A stretch of 64,000 bases of DNA from an uncultured Bryobacterales bacterium (GTDB lineage Bacteria > Acidobacteriota > Terriglobia > Bryobacterales > UBA6623). The notes below the pieces were generated by a model that was not told the origin of the DNA, did not search any database, and saw only the letters and a list, made by a program, of their open reading frames with translations. Shown one piece after another: positions 44,152-55,400 of this stretch. The stretch lies in assembly GCA_951813605.1 (NCBI GenBank), contig OX638379.1, forward strand, positions 2,428,471 to 2,492,470. Reading direction: 5' to 3'. Position numbers and translations under genes: made by a program. Positions within the stretch are counted from its first letter, which is position 1, and every line of letters starts with the position of its first letter.

Positions 44152-45132
44152 ATGAAGCGAATCCTTCTGGTCGCGACGCTGGCCTGTCTCCCAGCTTGGT
44201 CGGACGACAGTGTTTCCCTTGTGCGAACCGATCACCGGATCGAGGTTTCCGTAGCGGGCAAGGCGTTCACAACTTTTTACTTCGGGCCTGACGCTCCAAA
44301 GCCCTACCTGCACCCGTTAAGGGCCGCAGACGGGACGATTGTCACCCGGAGCTATCCGATGGAGAAGGTCGAGGGCGAGCAGAGGGACCACCCGCACCAC
44401 CGCGGGGTGTGGTTCAGCCACGGCGAGGTCAACGGAGTCGATTTCTGGGCGAGCGAAGTGGAGCAGCGCACGCGAGGAAAGAAGGGGGTTATTGCCTTGG
44501 ACCGGATCCTAGCGGTAGAGTCCGGGGCGAGCGAAGGCCGAATCGAGGCGAGCTTTGCGTGGAACGACCTCCAAGGGGCTCGACTGCTCAAGGAGCGGCG
44601 CGTGATGCGCTTCAGCCGCGTCGGCGACGACAACTTGGTCGATTTCGACATTGCGCTGACTGCAGAGACGGATACGGTGCATTTCGGCGACACGAAGGAG
44701 GGCACGTTCGCCGTCAGGATGGCAACCGAGCTCGAGGAGCCGCACTGGCGGGCCGAGGGCATTGCACGCACCGGGAAGATCGTCAACGCGGGCGGAAAGT
44801 CGTCCGAGGCGAACACGTGGGGCAAGCGGTCCACGTGGGTTGACTACTCTGGGACCATCGCGGGGAAGTCAATGGGAGTGGCAATCTTTGATCATCCAGG
44901 CAACCCGAAGCACCCGACGTACTGGCACGTCCGGGGATACGGTCTCTTCGCCGCGAACATATTCGGGGAGCATGACTTTTACGCGGACGACAGTCGGGAT
45001 GGCAGCGTCACGCTGGGAAAGGGCGAGACGCTTCGGTTCCGCTACCGGGTCCTTGTCCACCCGGGAAGGACTGCGGACGCGGACCTAGAGCGAAAGCACG
45101 CGGAATGGTCCAAATCCTCCGGAGGCGACTAA
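44152..45132 (+). CDS. PmoA-family (DUF6807) exported protein
   Basis: From the ATG at 44152 the protein has 326 residues with a short signal peptide ('MKRILLVATLACLPAWS'). 'HRIEVSVAGKAFTTFYFG', 'YLHPLRAADGTIVTR', 'DHPHHRGVWFSHGEVNGVDFW' and 'FDHPGNPKHPTYWHVRGYGLFAANIFGE' in pieces are typical of the family annotated as 'PmoA' or DUF6807. Despite the name it has no relation to particulate methane monooxygenase subunit A. The family is common in Acidobacteria, Planctomycetes and Bacteroidetes and has a likely sugar-related beta-sandwich; the biochemical role is not established. It follows the Oar receptor by 109 bases across a hairpin. Confidence 0.85.
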   Translation: MKRILLVATLACLPAWSDDSVSLVRTDHRIEVSVAGKAFTTFYFGPDAPKPYLHPLRAADGTIVTRSYPMEKVEGEQRDHPHHRGVWFSHGEVNGVDFWASEVEQRTRGKKGVIALDRILAVESGASEGRIEASFAWNDLQGARLLKERRVMRFSRVGDDNLVDFDIALTAETDTVHFGDTKEGTFAVRMATELEEPHWRAEGIARTGKIVNAGGKSSEANTWGKRSTWVDYSGTIAGKSMGVAIFDHPGNPKHPTYWHVRGYGLFAANIFGEHDFYADDSRDGSVTLGKGETLRFRYRVLVHPGRTADADLERKHAEWSKSSGGD

Positions 45133-45163
45133 CCCGGCTGGTTGCTGTTGCTGTTCAAGAGCC

Positions 45164-45541
45164 GTGCTTTATTCCAGAAGTCGTTTCCGGTCCTGGGTCG
45201 ACGATGCGTGGGAGAGCATCCCAGAATCCATCCGGCAAGAGTTCTCGAACTTGATGATCGCGGTAGAGGACGAGCCGAGCAGGGAGCAACTGGACGCGGC
45301 CCGGGTGCCTCGGGGCGATACGCTGCTCGGACTCTATGAGGGAGTGCCCCTAGACAAGCGCGGCTGGTACTACCACATGGCATTACCGGATCGAATCACG
45401 CTCTTCCAAGGACCGCTGGAGCGCTGTGGCAACGGAGACATCCGGCAAGCGATCTACGAGACCCTTTGGCACGAACTCGCGCACCATATCGGAATGAACG
45501 AGAAAGAAGTCCGAGCGGCGGAACGGAGGAAGTTCCGTTGA
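45164..45541 (+). CDS. Minimal zincin-like metallopeptidase family protein
   Basis: The 125 residues match the small 'metallopeptidase family' (zincin_1/DUF1025 type): 'EFSNLMIAVEDEPSREQL', 'LLGLYEGVPLDKRGW', 'LPDRITLFQGPLER' and 'LWHELAHHIGMNEKEV'. HExxH is at 103-107 and Gly110 and Met111 resemble a Met-turn. Such proteins are near the minimal size for a zinc protease and their substrates are unknown. The start is GTG at 45164 with a poor ribosome-binding site. It follows the DUF6807 gene by 31 bases and may be cotranscribed with it. Confidence 0.85.
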   Translation: MLYSRSRFRSWVDDAWESIPESIRQEFSNLMIAVEDEPSREQLDAARVPRGDTLLGLYEGVPLDKRGWYYHMALPDRITLFQGPLERCGNGDIRQAIYETLWHELAHHIGMNEKEVRAAERRKFR

Positions 45542-45615
45542 GATGGCGACCCGCCCGCTTCCCGCCACCGCACTAGTTCGCACAACGGGAGGCCGTCCTC
45601 AAACCCCATTAGGGT

Positions 45616-45939
45616 TTAGGCCGTTCCGTTCGCTGGAAGAGACTCGAGACATGTGGCGGCGGCCCGACCGCACCTGAACTGAACGAGCTGCTTCGCCACT
45701 TCGTGCAATCGCCGCAGACCGTATTCGCGACGCTCGACGGCATCCGTGCTCACCGGACGTACCAAGTCCCCCTCTCGCACCGCCAGCTCGACACAGAGGC
45801 CCTTCTTGATCGCAACGCGCGCGTTCAATTCCTGATGGCCAGCGCGGTAAGCCACGCCGAAATCGACGTGGCCTAGCATTGACTCGAGTACTTGGCCATG
45901 AGGGACGGTGCTCGCCTGCAAGGCATTGCTGAAATCCAT
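45616..45939 (-). CDS. Hypothetical small protein, uncertain
   Basis: This frame (107 residues from the ATG at 45939; a TTG at 45954 adds five) has GC-rich third positions and a balanced composition, with a helical C-terminal half ('YGLRRLHEVAKQLVQF'). I recognise no family and see no signal or membrane segment. It is alone on the minus strand in a 600-base gap between two plus-strand genes, without a good ribosome-binding site, so it could be spurious or a fragment. The rest of the gap (45940-46138) shows nothing recognisable. Confidence 0.3.
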   Translation of the reverse strand: MDFSNALQASTVPHGQVLESMLGHVDFGVAYRAGHQELNARVAIKKGLCVELAVREGDLVRPVSTDAVERREYGLRRLHEVAKQLVQFRCGRAAATCLESLPANGTA

Positions 45940-46138
45940 TGATTCACGGGCCAAAGTCCACTCCCAGCCCGAGCGCGATCAGGGTACATTGTCACCGGTT
46001 CGGACCTGCGGAGCAACTTGGAATTCAGCTGATGTCAGCGGTTACGGGCGTGCGCAAATGACCTCTCGGGCTGCAAGAAAAAGAGATTGATCACATCGGA
46101 ATGTACAATGGCAGCCTGCCCTTGGGCAGGTTGTCCCC

Positions 46139-47341
<1,203 letters not shown>

Positions 47342-47357
47342 TTCCGATGGTCGGGGG

Positions 47358-47379
47358 GAGCATGAATGCTCTTTCTCTT
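47358..47379 (+). terminator. Weak intrinsic terminator after the acyl-CoA dehydrogenase gene
   Basis: GAGCA/TGCTC forms a 5-bp stem with a TGAA loop, followed by the T-rich TTTCTCTT. It begins 16 bases after the stop codon. The stem is short, so the call is tentative. Confidence 0.4.
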
Positions 47380-47963
47380 GCGGTCATTTAGGCTTGATAG
47401 CCGGCTTGCCGAGTGCACCACGGCTCTACCGAAGGCACCTCTTCATCCGGTGCCAGGCTGACTGGTGCCCGCAGGGGCGAGGATTGATCAATTCTGCGTA
47501 GTCGAAACGGGTTCACCTGGGATGTGTGCAGGAGTTTGAGGGAAGCGTATCAAGGTTTGCCGATCCTCCAAACCTGAGTATCCGGGGGCCTGTCGAAGGG
47601 CTGATGCCGTGTGCAACGCGGACTGCGAGGTGAGCGACCTGATTGAGGATGGCTTGTCCAGCGCTGAACAAATCGAAGCACTCGTCGGCGCAAGGTAATG
47701 CTTACCAAAGCGCGGGTGGCCAGAAGAGCTCGATACCTAGGGCGATTTGGCGACAGTCGTTCCGGCCGTGCCCCCTATTTCTTTCCCAAATCGAGGGGCT
47801 TTGGCGAAGCCGGAATTGCAAGATCCGGGCTGAATCCCAATCTGCAATCTGGCGTCGCCCGTGGAATTCGGGCCCGAGTCATGTCGAGACCGGGTTCGAA
47901 ACCAACTGAATGCTGTGCGCGACCATCGTCCCGCTCGTTCAATGCTCGCGACTCTCGAATCGC
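47380..47963. other. Intergenic region with one short coding-like fragment
   Basis: About 580 bases separate two convergent genes. A GTG at 47609 opens a 29-codon frame to TAA at 47696-47698 whose product ends 'VSDLIEDGLSSAEQIEALVG'. It is protein-like, but I cannot identify it and it may be the tail of a lost gene. Other plus-strand frames run antisense into the FG-GAP gene. I see no RNA gene. Confidence 0.4.
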
Positions 47964-49655
47964 CTACTGGAGCGGTTCGCCCTCCGTCACGAGAACCTCG
48001 CGATTCGGCTCCAGATCTTCGAACAGATCCACCGTTCCGCTCGGCCACCGCGCTTCGAGCGACTTCACCTCCGAGTCTCGCCCGAGACCGAAGGTAGCCA
48101 CGATCTCGCTCTGCGAGCAATAGCTAGAGCCCCCGCGCACAACTTGGACCTGGCGTCCCGATCCGCTCACGAGGGTAAGTTGCGTCCCTAGCCCGCTGCG
48201 GTTCGCCTTCACCCCCCGTAGTCGCACTCGCAGGTAGTTGTTGGCATTTCCGCCGTCGTTGCGCAGCAGTTTCGCAGGGCCGTCGTTGGTCGTGACCAGA
48301 ACATCCAAGTCTCCGTCTGCGTCGTAGTCGGCATATGCCGCACCGCGCCCCACTAGCGGCTCCGCAAAGTCTCGGCCCGCTTCCGCCAGGGACAACTCGA
48401 ATCGGCCCCGTCCGTCGTTGCGGAATAGCAGTGGCGACTGCGCGAACTTCACGGCGGGCTGAACGACCTCGATCTCTTCGTCAAGATGACCGTTCGCGCA
48501 AAAGATATCGGGGTAGCCGTCGAGGTCGTAGTCGAAGAAGAATGCGCCGAACGTCAAATAGAGAAGGCTGTCACGTCCGATCTCGCTGGTCGGCGCCTCG
48601 TCGACGAAGAGCCCGTTGCCTTCGTTGTGGAACAAGTTCAGCATTTCGTTCGCGAAGTTCCCTACAAGCAGGTGAAATCGCCCGCTGCGATCGTAGTCTG
48701 CAGCGTCGACTCCCATCGCGCCGCGCGCCTTGCCGTTCTCGGCGTAAGCGATTCCCGCCGAAATCCCGTGCTCGCTGAAGGTGCCGTCGCCCTCGTTCCT
48801 GTAGAGCTTGTTCGGCTGGGTGTCATTGGCTTGGAAAATGTCAGGAAGGCCATCGGAATCGTAGTCAAAAACGACGATGCCCAGGGCCTTGGCGGTCGGG
48901 TCATCCACGCCAGCCTCCGCGCTCACGTCCTCGAAGGTGCCGTCCCCGCGATTCCGGTACAGCACGCTGGGCTGGCCTTGGTACGACTCCGGCGTGCAAT
49001 AGGTCTTGCTGGTCCCGTCCATCGAGCACCAGAGATCCTGGTCGATCGACCACTGCACGTAATTCGCGACATGCAGGTCCAGATGACCGTCTAGGTCGAA
49101 ATCCAGCCAAGCGGCGCTAGTGCCGAACCGGGCATTGTCGATCCCCGCCGCGCTCGTCACGTCCTCGAACCTGCCATCGCCTCGGTTGCGGAAAAGGCGG
49201 TCTCCGTCCAGCACCGTGAGGTAGAGGTCCGCGAAGCCATCGTTGTCATAGTCAGCAGATGCGACTCCCATTCCGTACATCGGAATCGCGAGGCCCGCGT
49301 CACCCGTGACATCCCCGAACCTCCCGCCACCGTCGTTGCGGTAAAGCTTGGACGTGACGCCCGCACCGCCTCCTGACCACGGACGCGAATTCACTAGGAA
49401 AATGTCCTGATCGCCATCATTGTCGTAGTCGAAGAAGGCGGCCCCGGAACCGAGCGTTTCCGGGAGGTACTTCCTGCCCGAGCGACCGTTATGGTGCTCG
49501 AACTCAATTCCAGCCTCGGCGGTTACATCGGTGAATGCTACCGGAATCCTCGACGGACCCTCTGCCACCGGCTCGGGAGCAGTGCCGGACGGTCCGCAAG
49601 CCAGCCCGGCGCAAAGCGGAATCGCGAGAACGAGGTCATAGCGGAACAGAAACAT
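47964..49655 (-). CDS. CRTAC1-type FG-GAP repeat protein with C-terminal ASPIC/UnbV domain
   Basis: The protein (563 residues from the ATG at 49655) has a hydrophobic export signal ending in a Cys-containing segment, then a beta-propeller made of FG-GAP/VCBS repeats. At least six calcium-type loops are visible (DYDNDGDQD, DYDNDGFAD, DFDLDGHLD, DYDSDGLPD, DYDLDGYPD, DYDADGDLD). The C-terminal 'YLRVRLRGVKANRSGLGTQL' and 'SLEARWPSGTVDLFEDL' are the ASPIC/UnbV domain. Homologues are exported or surface proteins of unknown activity, common in marine and soil bacteria. Its start overlaps the end of the pentaheme gene by 20 bases. A GTG at 49700 is a less likely start. Confidence 0.9.
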   Translation of the reverse strand: MFLFRYDLVLAIPLCAGLACGPSGTAPEPVAEGPSRIPVAFTDVTAEAGIEFEHHNGRSGRKYLPETLGSGAAFFDYDNDGDQDIFLVNSRPWSGGGAGVTSKLYRNDGGGRFGDVTGDAGLAIPMYGMGVASADYDNDGFADLYLTVLDGDRLFRNRGDGRFEDVTSAAGIDNARFGTSAAWLDFDLDGHLDLHVANYVQWSIDQDLWCSMDGTSKTYCTPESYQGQPSVLYRNRGDGTFEDVSAEAGVDDPTAKALGIVVFDYDSDGLPDIFQANDTQPNKLYRNEGDGTFSEHGISAGIAYAENGKARGAMGVDAADYDRSGRFHLLVGNFANEMLNLFHNEGNGLFVDEAPTSEIGRDSLLYLTFGAFFFDYDLDGYPDIFCANGHLDEEIEVVQPAVKFAQSPLLFRNDGRGRFELSLAEAGRDFAEPLVGRGAAYADYDADGDLDVLVTTNDGPAKLLRNDGGNANNYLRVRLRGVKANRSGLGTQLTLVSGSGRQVQVVRGGSSYCSQSEIVATFGLGRDSEVKSLEARWPSGTVDLFEDLEPNREVLVTEGEPLQ

Positions 49656-52437
49656 GCTCGTGGATAGCCTGGCGTTCGTTGTTGTCTTCGGGGCTGGCAC
49701 GGCGCCTGGCGGCTGTTCGCGTTTGCGAGGCCTCGTCCGCCTTGTACCGCAGGAACAGCATCTCCTCGCGGTCCGCCGCCTCGAGGTCTCCTAGTCCACG
49801 GTAGCAGCGCATCTTCGTGTAATGCATCTGGAGGTCCTCCGGATCGACCCGAGCGACCCGGTCGAGCACCTCCAGCGCCTCTTGGTACTCGCGTTGAAGA
49901 AAGAGGATGTTGGCGATTTCGTTCAGCACCACCCTGTCGCGAGGGAATTGAGCGGACGCAAGGCGGAGGTCCGCCAATGCGTTCTCGTACTCTCCCGTGG
50001 CGCGACGCACCAGTGCCCGGAAATAGAGTGCCCGCGGCAGGTCGGGCGAAAGTTCTAGCGCTTTTTCGAGAAACGGCACGGCATCGGCAGTGCGGCCCTC
50101 TTCGACCATGGATCGAGCCACATTCAGCCAGCCGTCGGGATGCTGGGGATCGGCATCGATCGCCCGCCTGAAGGCGTGTTCCGCTCCCTTCAGGTCGCCT
50201 TGCAGCAGCAGGCCGATGCCGTAGTCGTTCCAGCGTTCCCAGTCAGAAGCCGTCACGCTCGGTCGCCAGTCGGATGCGCCCGGGCCAACTTGCAACTGGG
50301 CTTCCCCGGAAGCAATCTCAATGATTGGCAGGTCGGGAATCCGATCCTTGATCGCACCCGGGACATTCGCGGGAATGTCCTCTGGATCGAATGTGAACGC
50401 GCGGTCATCGAAGCCGTCCCCGTGCTCGCCTTCCCCGCCCTGGCCGGCGTACGAGAACGACGTATAGAAGTGGGAGAACTTGCGGTAGTTCAGCTTCGCG
50501 CGCAGCGTGAGAGGCCCCTTGGCATCTTTCGGGACCGTGAGGCGGTAGTGCACCACGTCGGCGGCACCGGGAGGGATCAATCGCGCGTAGACCAATGCGC
50601 GCATGTGAAAGGCGTTGCGCTTGTTGATCGGGTTGCCGTGGGCGTCAACTTGGAGTGCCCGGTAGAAATGCGCCCCGGGGTCCACTGGTCCCTTGCCGTT
50701 GTCGGCAACCCGCCCGCTCCAGAAGACCCTTTCCCCGGAGGCGTTGAATACCTCGAGCTCGACCCAAACGTCGAACGCATCGACCGTGCCGCTTGGAAAG
50801 AAATGACCGACCTTCCGGGTCCGCACCACCACATCGACCCGGACAGTCTCTCCGGGACTGACTGTCGGAGTCACGCGGTCTATCGGCGCCCCGAGATTCC
50901 CGACCTCCCGCAACAGAACCGGACCTCGACGCGAGCCAGCCTCCTCGCCAACGGCAAAGCCGGTCGCCGCCGCCATCTGCCCGGCTCTCCGGACCATTTG
51001 AGGGGAGGACTCATCCTCCAATACCGGAGCGACTGCAAAGACATCCACCGACAGAATCCCGTCTTGAAGGAATTTCGTGACCTCTTCGAGTTGCTTCTCG
51101 TCACGATTGACATAGGGGACAGCTGTGTTGGCCGTGGCAAAGCGGTGAGATCGCACCTTGCCATTCCGGTTCCCTGGATCGTCCGAAGGGACGAGCGGCA
51201 TGTGACAGTCCGCGCAGCTTTGCGGCTGCTCCGGGTAGTAGAACGAGCGGGCTCCCTGCCCCGAGACGCCGCTCGCCTGCCAGTTGTCGTACGAATTGAA
51301 ACCGCGCACCCAGCGATAGCCATTGACCGGTATATCGAGATGCACTTTGTGGCACGTTGAGCAGAACTCGGCTCCGTCCTGGCGCATGAAGGGCTTCAGG
51401 AAGGCCCGGCGATGAGCCGCCGGAGCTGTGTTCGTGACGTATTGGTGCATGGCTCGAACGAGACGGAACGGGCTCGAAGCGATGCCGTGCAAGGCCGGGT
51501 ACTCGATGACGAACCCCCCGTTGCCCATGGTGTCGGGCACATGCACGATCGAATGGCATGAGACGCACGCCAGCCCTGCGTGCGCCTCTGGAAGATCCAG
51601 CTGCCCGGCGACCGGATCCTCGAACATGCCGTTGAACAGCATCGCGTGGTCATGGCAGCCCGCGCACCATTTCGAAGCTTCCACGCCCGCTGTCTCCTGC
51701 ATGTACTCGATCGACTTGCGATAGAACTGGTTATTGAATGACGAGAAGCGGTGCATGGACGACAGCCACTGCTCGTAAACGTCCTTGTGGCACTCGCCGC
51801 AAGCTGCGGATTCGAGAAAGAAATCCGAGGGAATGGTGGTGCCGGTATCTGTCTGGGCAGCCGAAGGAAAGAACGGACTGCCGCGTCCGCCGCCTTCGTA
51901 GTCCATGGACAGGGGCGCTTCCGTGGGATTGACGATCCGGTCGTGGTCGCTCGGGAACCAGCGATTGCGAGCGGCCGAGAACACTGGCAGCAGCAATGCA
52001 AGGGCGGCGAACGCCGCGATCCGTCGGTCTCCCCGTCCGATTGCAAGGATAGCCGCCCCGGCGAATCCGAATGCGCCGTGAATGGCCACCACGGCCAAAT
52101 GGGGCCGGGTCGCTCCGATCACGCACAACACTATCCCCAGGGCCGCGCACACGGACAGCGCCAGCGCCGCGCGACGGTCAGAGCGAGCACGCCGAAACAC
52201 TTCGATGCTCGAAAACCACAATCCCGCGGCCAAGCCGAGGCCGACCAACACGTGCAGAAGCACGTTGGCCACATAGAGAATGTTCGCGGACGGGAAGGCC
52301 CAGAGCCAGCCGGAATTGACCAGCAGCAGGAGGAACGCGGCTCCCGCCACTCGCGAGAGCCGGGTTGGGCTGGCCGAAGAGCGGGACCGGGACTGCGACC
52401 TAACGGCCGCTTGGTCCTTCCTCGGCCCTGCCGTCAT
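49636..52437 (-). CDS. Membrane-anchored pentaheme cytochrome c fused to TPR repeats
   Basis: The 933-residue protein has an N-terminal membrane domain of about four to five helices (30-155) and a cytochrome c554/multiheme region with CxxCH at 213-217, 258-262, 291-295, 359-363 and 408-412. A beta-rich central domain (about 480-680, 'VGHFFPSGTVDAFDVWVELEV' in pieces) follows, then TPR repeats (about 715-900, 'AEHAFRRAIDADPQHPDGWLNVA' in pieces). Electron transfer in the periplasm is likely, with the TPR part as a docking site. The ATG overlaps the stop of the upstream TPR/ASPIC gene (ATGA), and the 3' end overlaps the CRTAC1-type gene. The fusion of heme and TPR parts suggests a membrane complex with its neighbours. 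Confidence 0.9.
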   Translation of the reverse strand: MTAGPRKDQAAVRSQSRSRSSASPTRLSRVAGAAFLLLLVNSGWLWAFPSANILYVANVLLHVLVGLGLAAGLWFSSIEVFRRARSDRRAALALSVCAALGIVLCVIGATRPHLAVVAIHGAFGFAGAAILAIGRGDRRIAAFAALALLLPVFSAARNRWFPSDHDRIVNPTEAPLSMDYEGGGRGSPFFPSAAQTDTGTTIPSDFFLESAACGECHKDVYEQWLSSMHRFSSFNNQFYRKSIEYMQETAGVEASKWCAGCHDHAMLFNGMFEDPVAGQLDLPEAHAGLACVSCHSIVHVPDTMGNGGFVIEYPALHGIASSPFRLVRAMHQYVTNTAPAAHRRAFLKPFMRQDGAEFCSTCHKVHLDIPVNGYRWVRGFNSYDNWQASGVSGQGARSFYYPEQPQSCADCHMPLVPSDDPGNRNGKVRSHRFATANTAVPYVNRDEKQLEEVTKFLQDGILSVDVFAVAPVLEDESSPQMVRRAGQMAAATGFAVGEEAGSRRGPVLLREVGNLGAPIDRVTPTVSPGETVRVDVVVRTRKVGHFFPSGTVDAFDVWVELEVFNASGERVFWSGRVADNGKGPVDPGAHFYRALQVDAHGNPINKRNAFHMRALVYARLIPPGAADVVHYRLTVPKDAKGPLTLRAKLNYRKFSHFYTSFSYAGQGGEGEHGDGFDDRAFTFDPEDIPANVPGAIKDRIPDLPIIEIASGEAQLQVGPGASDWRPSVTASDWERWNDYGIGLLLQGDLKGAEHAFRRAIDADPQHPDGWLNVARSMVEEGRTADAVPFLEKALELSPDLPRALYFRALVRRATGEYENALADLRLASAQFPRDRVVLNEIANILFLQREYQEALEVLDRVARVDPEDLQMHYTKMRCYRGLGDLEAADREEMLFLRYKADEASQTRTAARRRASPEDNNERQAIHEHVSVPL

Positions 52438-55400
52438 CGACGAACGCCTCCCGCCACCAGCGGCCGCACCAATCGCATGCCCGGCCGTGTGTGGTAGCGC
52501 TCAAGGTCGGCTCGATGGGCCGGCGTGTCCGGGTACCGCTCGTCGGGACCGTACGGGTATCCACTCATGCTGTGGAACGGCAGGGGCGTAACCGAGTCGC
52601 CGAAGGCCGTGTTGGCTTCGTTCTCCTTCGCCCAGCCGTCGACCAGCAAGAGGTAGTCGCGCGTCCATCCCGGCGGCAGATCGGGCAGTTCTCGGGCGGC
52701 GAAGCGCAGTTCGATTTCGTCACCCGCGCCCATGATCACGAATCGATCGTCCTCGTCCCGCAGCAATTCCCTAACGTCACCGAACCGAGTATATAGGCCG
52801 GGAGTGGGGTTCCAGCTCGTCGTGGCCGAGACCTGCTGGTAGTCGAAGCGCTCCGGCTGCGTGCGACCGTCGGCGACGAAATTGCGCGAGAAGCCGTGGA
52901 ATCGCAGGTTCGCGGTGTCCGTGCGCAGACTGGTCAGCCGGGCCGCAGGCCGGCTCGTTCCGAGCGAGATGTAGGCCGCGTCCCAATAGACGCACATGTT
53001 CGTTGTGAGGCGGACCGTGCGGCTTCGCGCTGGAAACTTTCCGCTCATGTCGACCGCAATCGTTCGCAGGGTGCCGCCGGGCAGTCCGACGTCGTCAATG
53101 GCGGTGACCCATTCGCCGTTCTCATCCTGCACTTCCAGGAACGGCGGCAGGATCGCGGACGATCTTGTCTGCGAGGCTCCGACGATGGTGCTGGCCGACG
53201 ACCAATCGACCCATCCCTCCAGGAACAGCACGGCGTCGCTGGCGTCGAAATGCGGGAACTCGAGTTCGAGCGAGTGGCGTTCGGCCCGATTCTCGAAGTC
53301 CCGGTCGAACGTTGCGTATTTCCGGTCGCTATCGGACACCCTCGCGAGCACGTCCTGCCCTCGATGGTTGGAGGCGTGGCGGGGCAATATCCTCGACCGG
53401 ACGCCGTAGAGCTTGAATTCCGGGAACGGAGGCGCCTTGGCCTTCTCGTTAGTGACGATTTGCACGTCGCCGCGATGGTCGACCGCAAGGAGGCGCATCT
53501 TGTCGATATACGCCGTTTCACGAAGTTCCTCGGTCAACCGAATTTGAAGGAATCCGTCCCTAGCACGGAGCTGATCACTGCGAATCGTGACGTACTCGTC
53601 ATGGTCTACCGGGAAAGATACGTTGCGCGCCAAGCTTGCTCCCAGCGGTGCCACGCCGAGCACCTCGCTGATGTACTCGAATCGAGCCCCGTTCCACGTG
53701 AAAACCATGGGACAGGATCCGGAGAGCCTAGGCGCCTCCTTGATCGCAATCTCATCGACGGGCTCGTCGGGCATCTCGTTTTGAATAAGCCCGTTCGCCC
53801 ACGTCACTCGGATCGTGTCGAAGGATTCCGCCGCGCCGAGGCCGAAGTGCAACGGGACGCCGGCGTAGACCTGCTTGGCATAGGCGAGGCCTGCCTTGAC
53901 CTCGACCCGAGCCTGTGAACCAATCGCCGGGCTCTTCACCCCCTCCAAACGAACAGTCAATCCCCGGTTGGACGTCTCGGTTCGATTCCCTGCAAAGCTG
54001 ACCGCTCCGCTCGCCGCGGCGACCATCAGGTCGGGCTTGCCATCGGCGTTGAAGTCTCCCGCCGCGGCCAACCCGCTTGGCGGACCTCCGCTCGATGGCA
54101 CGCTAACAAATTCAAAGTCCCCTCGATTCACCAGGAATCCGTCGCCGGAGGCGGCGTCGAACCGCCCTCGCAACTGGAAGTCCGCCCAAGCCTCGACTTG
54201 ATTCAGTGCAGCTCCGGGCCGCAACGTGCCCTCATGGTTCTCGAGCAGCAAGGTCTGACCCGCGGTTACGACTGCGACATCGAGATACTGGTCATGGTTG
54301 GCGTCGATCACGTCCATCCGCGCCGGGCCGGGCGGGGCTGTTGCACCATCCACTTCGACCGCTTCGCCGTACACGCCGAGCTTGCGATCTTGATGCACGG
54401 CGACTTTGTCTCCATACAGCGCAATCAAGTCATGTCCGTTGTCCTCGAAGAGTTCGGCAGTGGCCGCGGCACGCACCGGGCCCTCGGCAAACGGAAACTC
54501 GCTTGAGACGTCTTGAAGCGACCCCTCGCTGTCGTTCTGCAAGAGGCGCTTGTCCTGCCCGAGCGCAAACAGGTCGAAGTCGTTGTCGTGGTCGTAGTCG
54601 GCGAACATGCAGAGATTGAAATCGCCAGCCATGGAGAAGGCACTCGCGAACGAACGGCCTGAGCGGTTCGCCAGCACTTCGACCCCATTGCGGTCCACAC
54701 GGCACAAATCGGCGAGGCCGTCGCCATCAAAGTCTCCTGCCGCGTAGTGAGAGGCACCGCCCAATCCGACACGGGCCGTCGTAGGCCCGCCGGTGGATCC
54801 ACCCACAAGCGCGACAGCGCCTCGAGCAGACCAAGCCAAGGAGTCGGCTGTTCCGTCGCCGTTCAAGTCGAAGCTCAGCATGCCTAGAGGAGCGTCCGGC
54901 AGTTCCGCGATTTTCTTGGTGGCAAACGCGAAAGCCCCCGCCGATGCAGCTTCCCCGGTCGCGAGGGACGGGTCGTGAAGTTCCGAGTAGAAGCTCCAAT
55001 CGACGTCCTCGCCAACGGCCGCGTCCTCGGTCACTTCCTTGAGACCCTTGAATGTCTCCAGCTCCTGCATCGCGCGTTCCGGGTCGGTGCGGCGCAATAT
55101 GCCGAACAACTGGAAGTGAGGCGCGGCCAATGACGGATCCAACTTGATGGTCAGCTCGAACTTCTCGACGGCGCGGCGCGTGTTGCCGAGCTGCTTGTAG
55201 AGGGCGCCCAGGTTGTATTGCGTCTTGGCCTCGCTGGGCACGAGCTTCTCCATTTGGAGGAGCTGGTCGATGGCCTTCTCGACCTCGCCGCCTTTCTTGT
55301 ACTCGATCCCAAGGTTGAAGTAGGTATGGGGAAGCGTACGGTTAATCTTCTGGGCCGCGACGACTTGCGCCATGCCCTCCTCGCGCTGGCCGGCGCGCAG

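Noticed and set aside
44152-45132. Reading 'PmoA family' as methane monooxygenase subunit
   Set aside because: The protein is a DUF6807 member with a beta-rich soluble fold. It lacks the membrane helices of true PmoA, and no pmoB or pmoC gene is present.
47885-47915. GGTTCGAAACC resembling a tRNA T-loop
   Set aside because: The flanking bases do not form a five-pair stem and no cloverleaf can be built on either strand.
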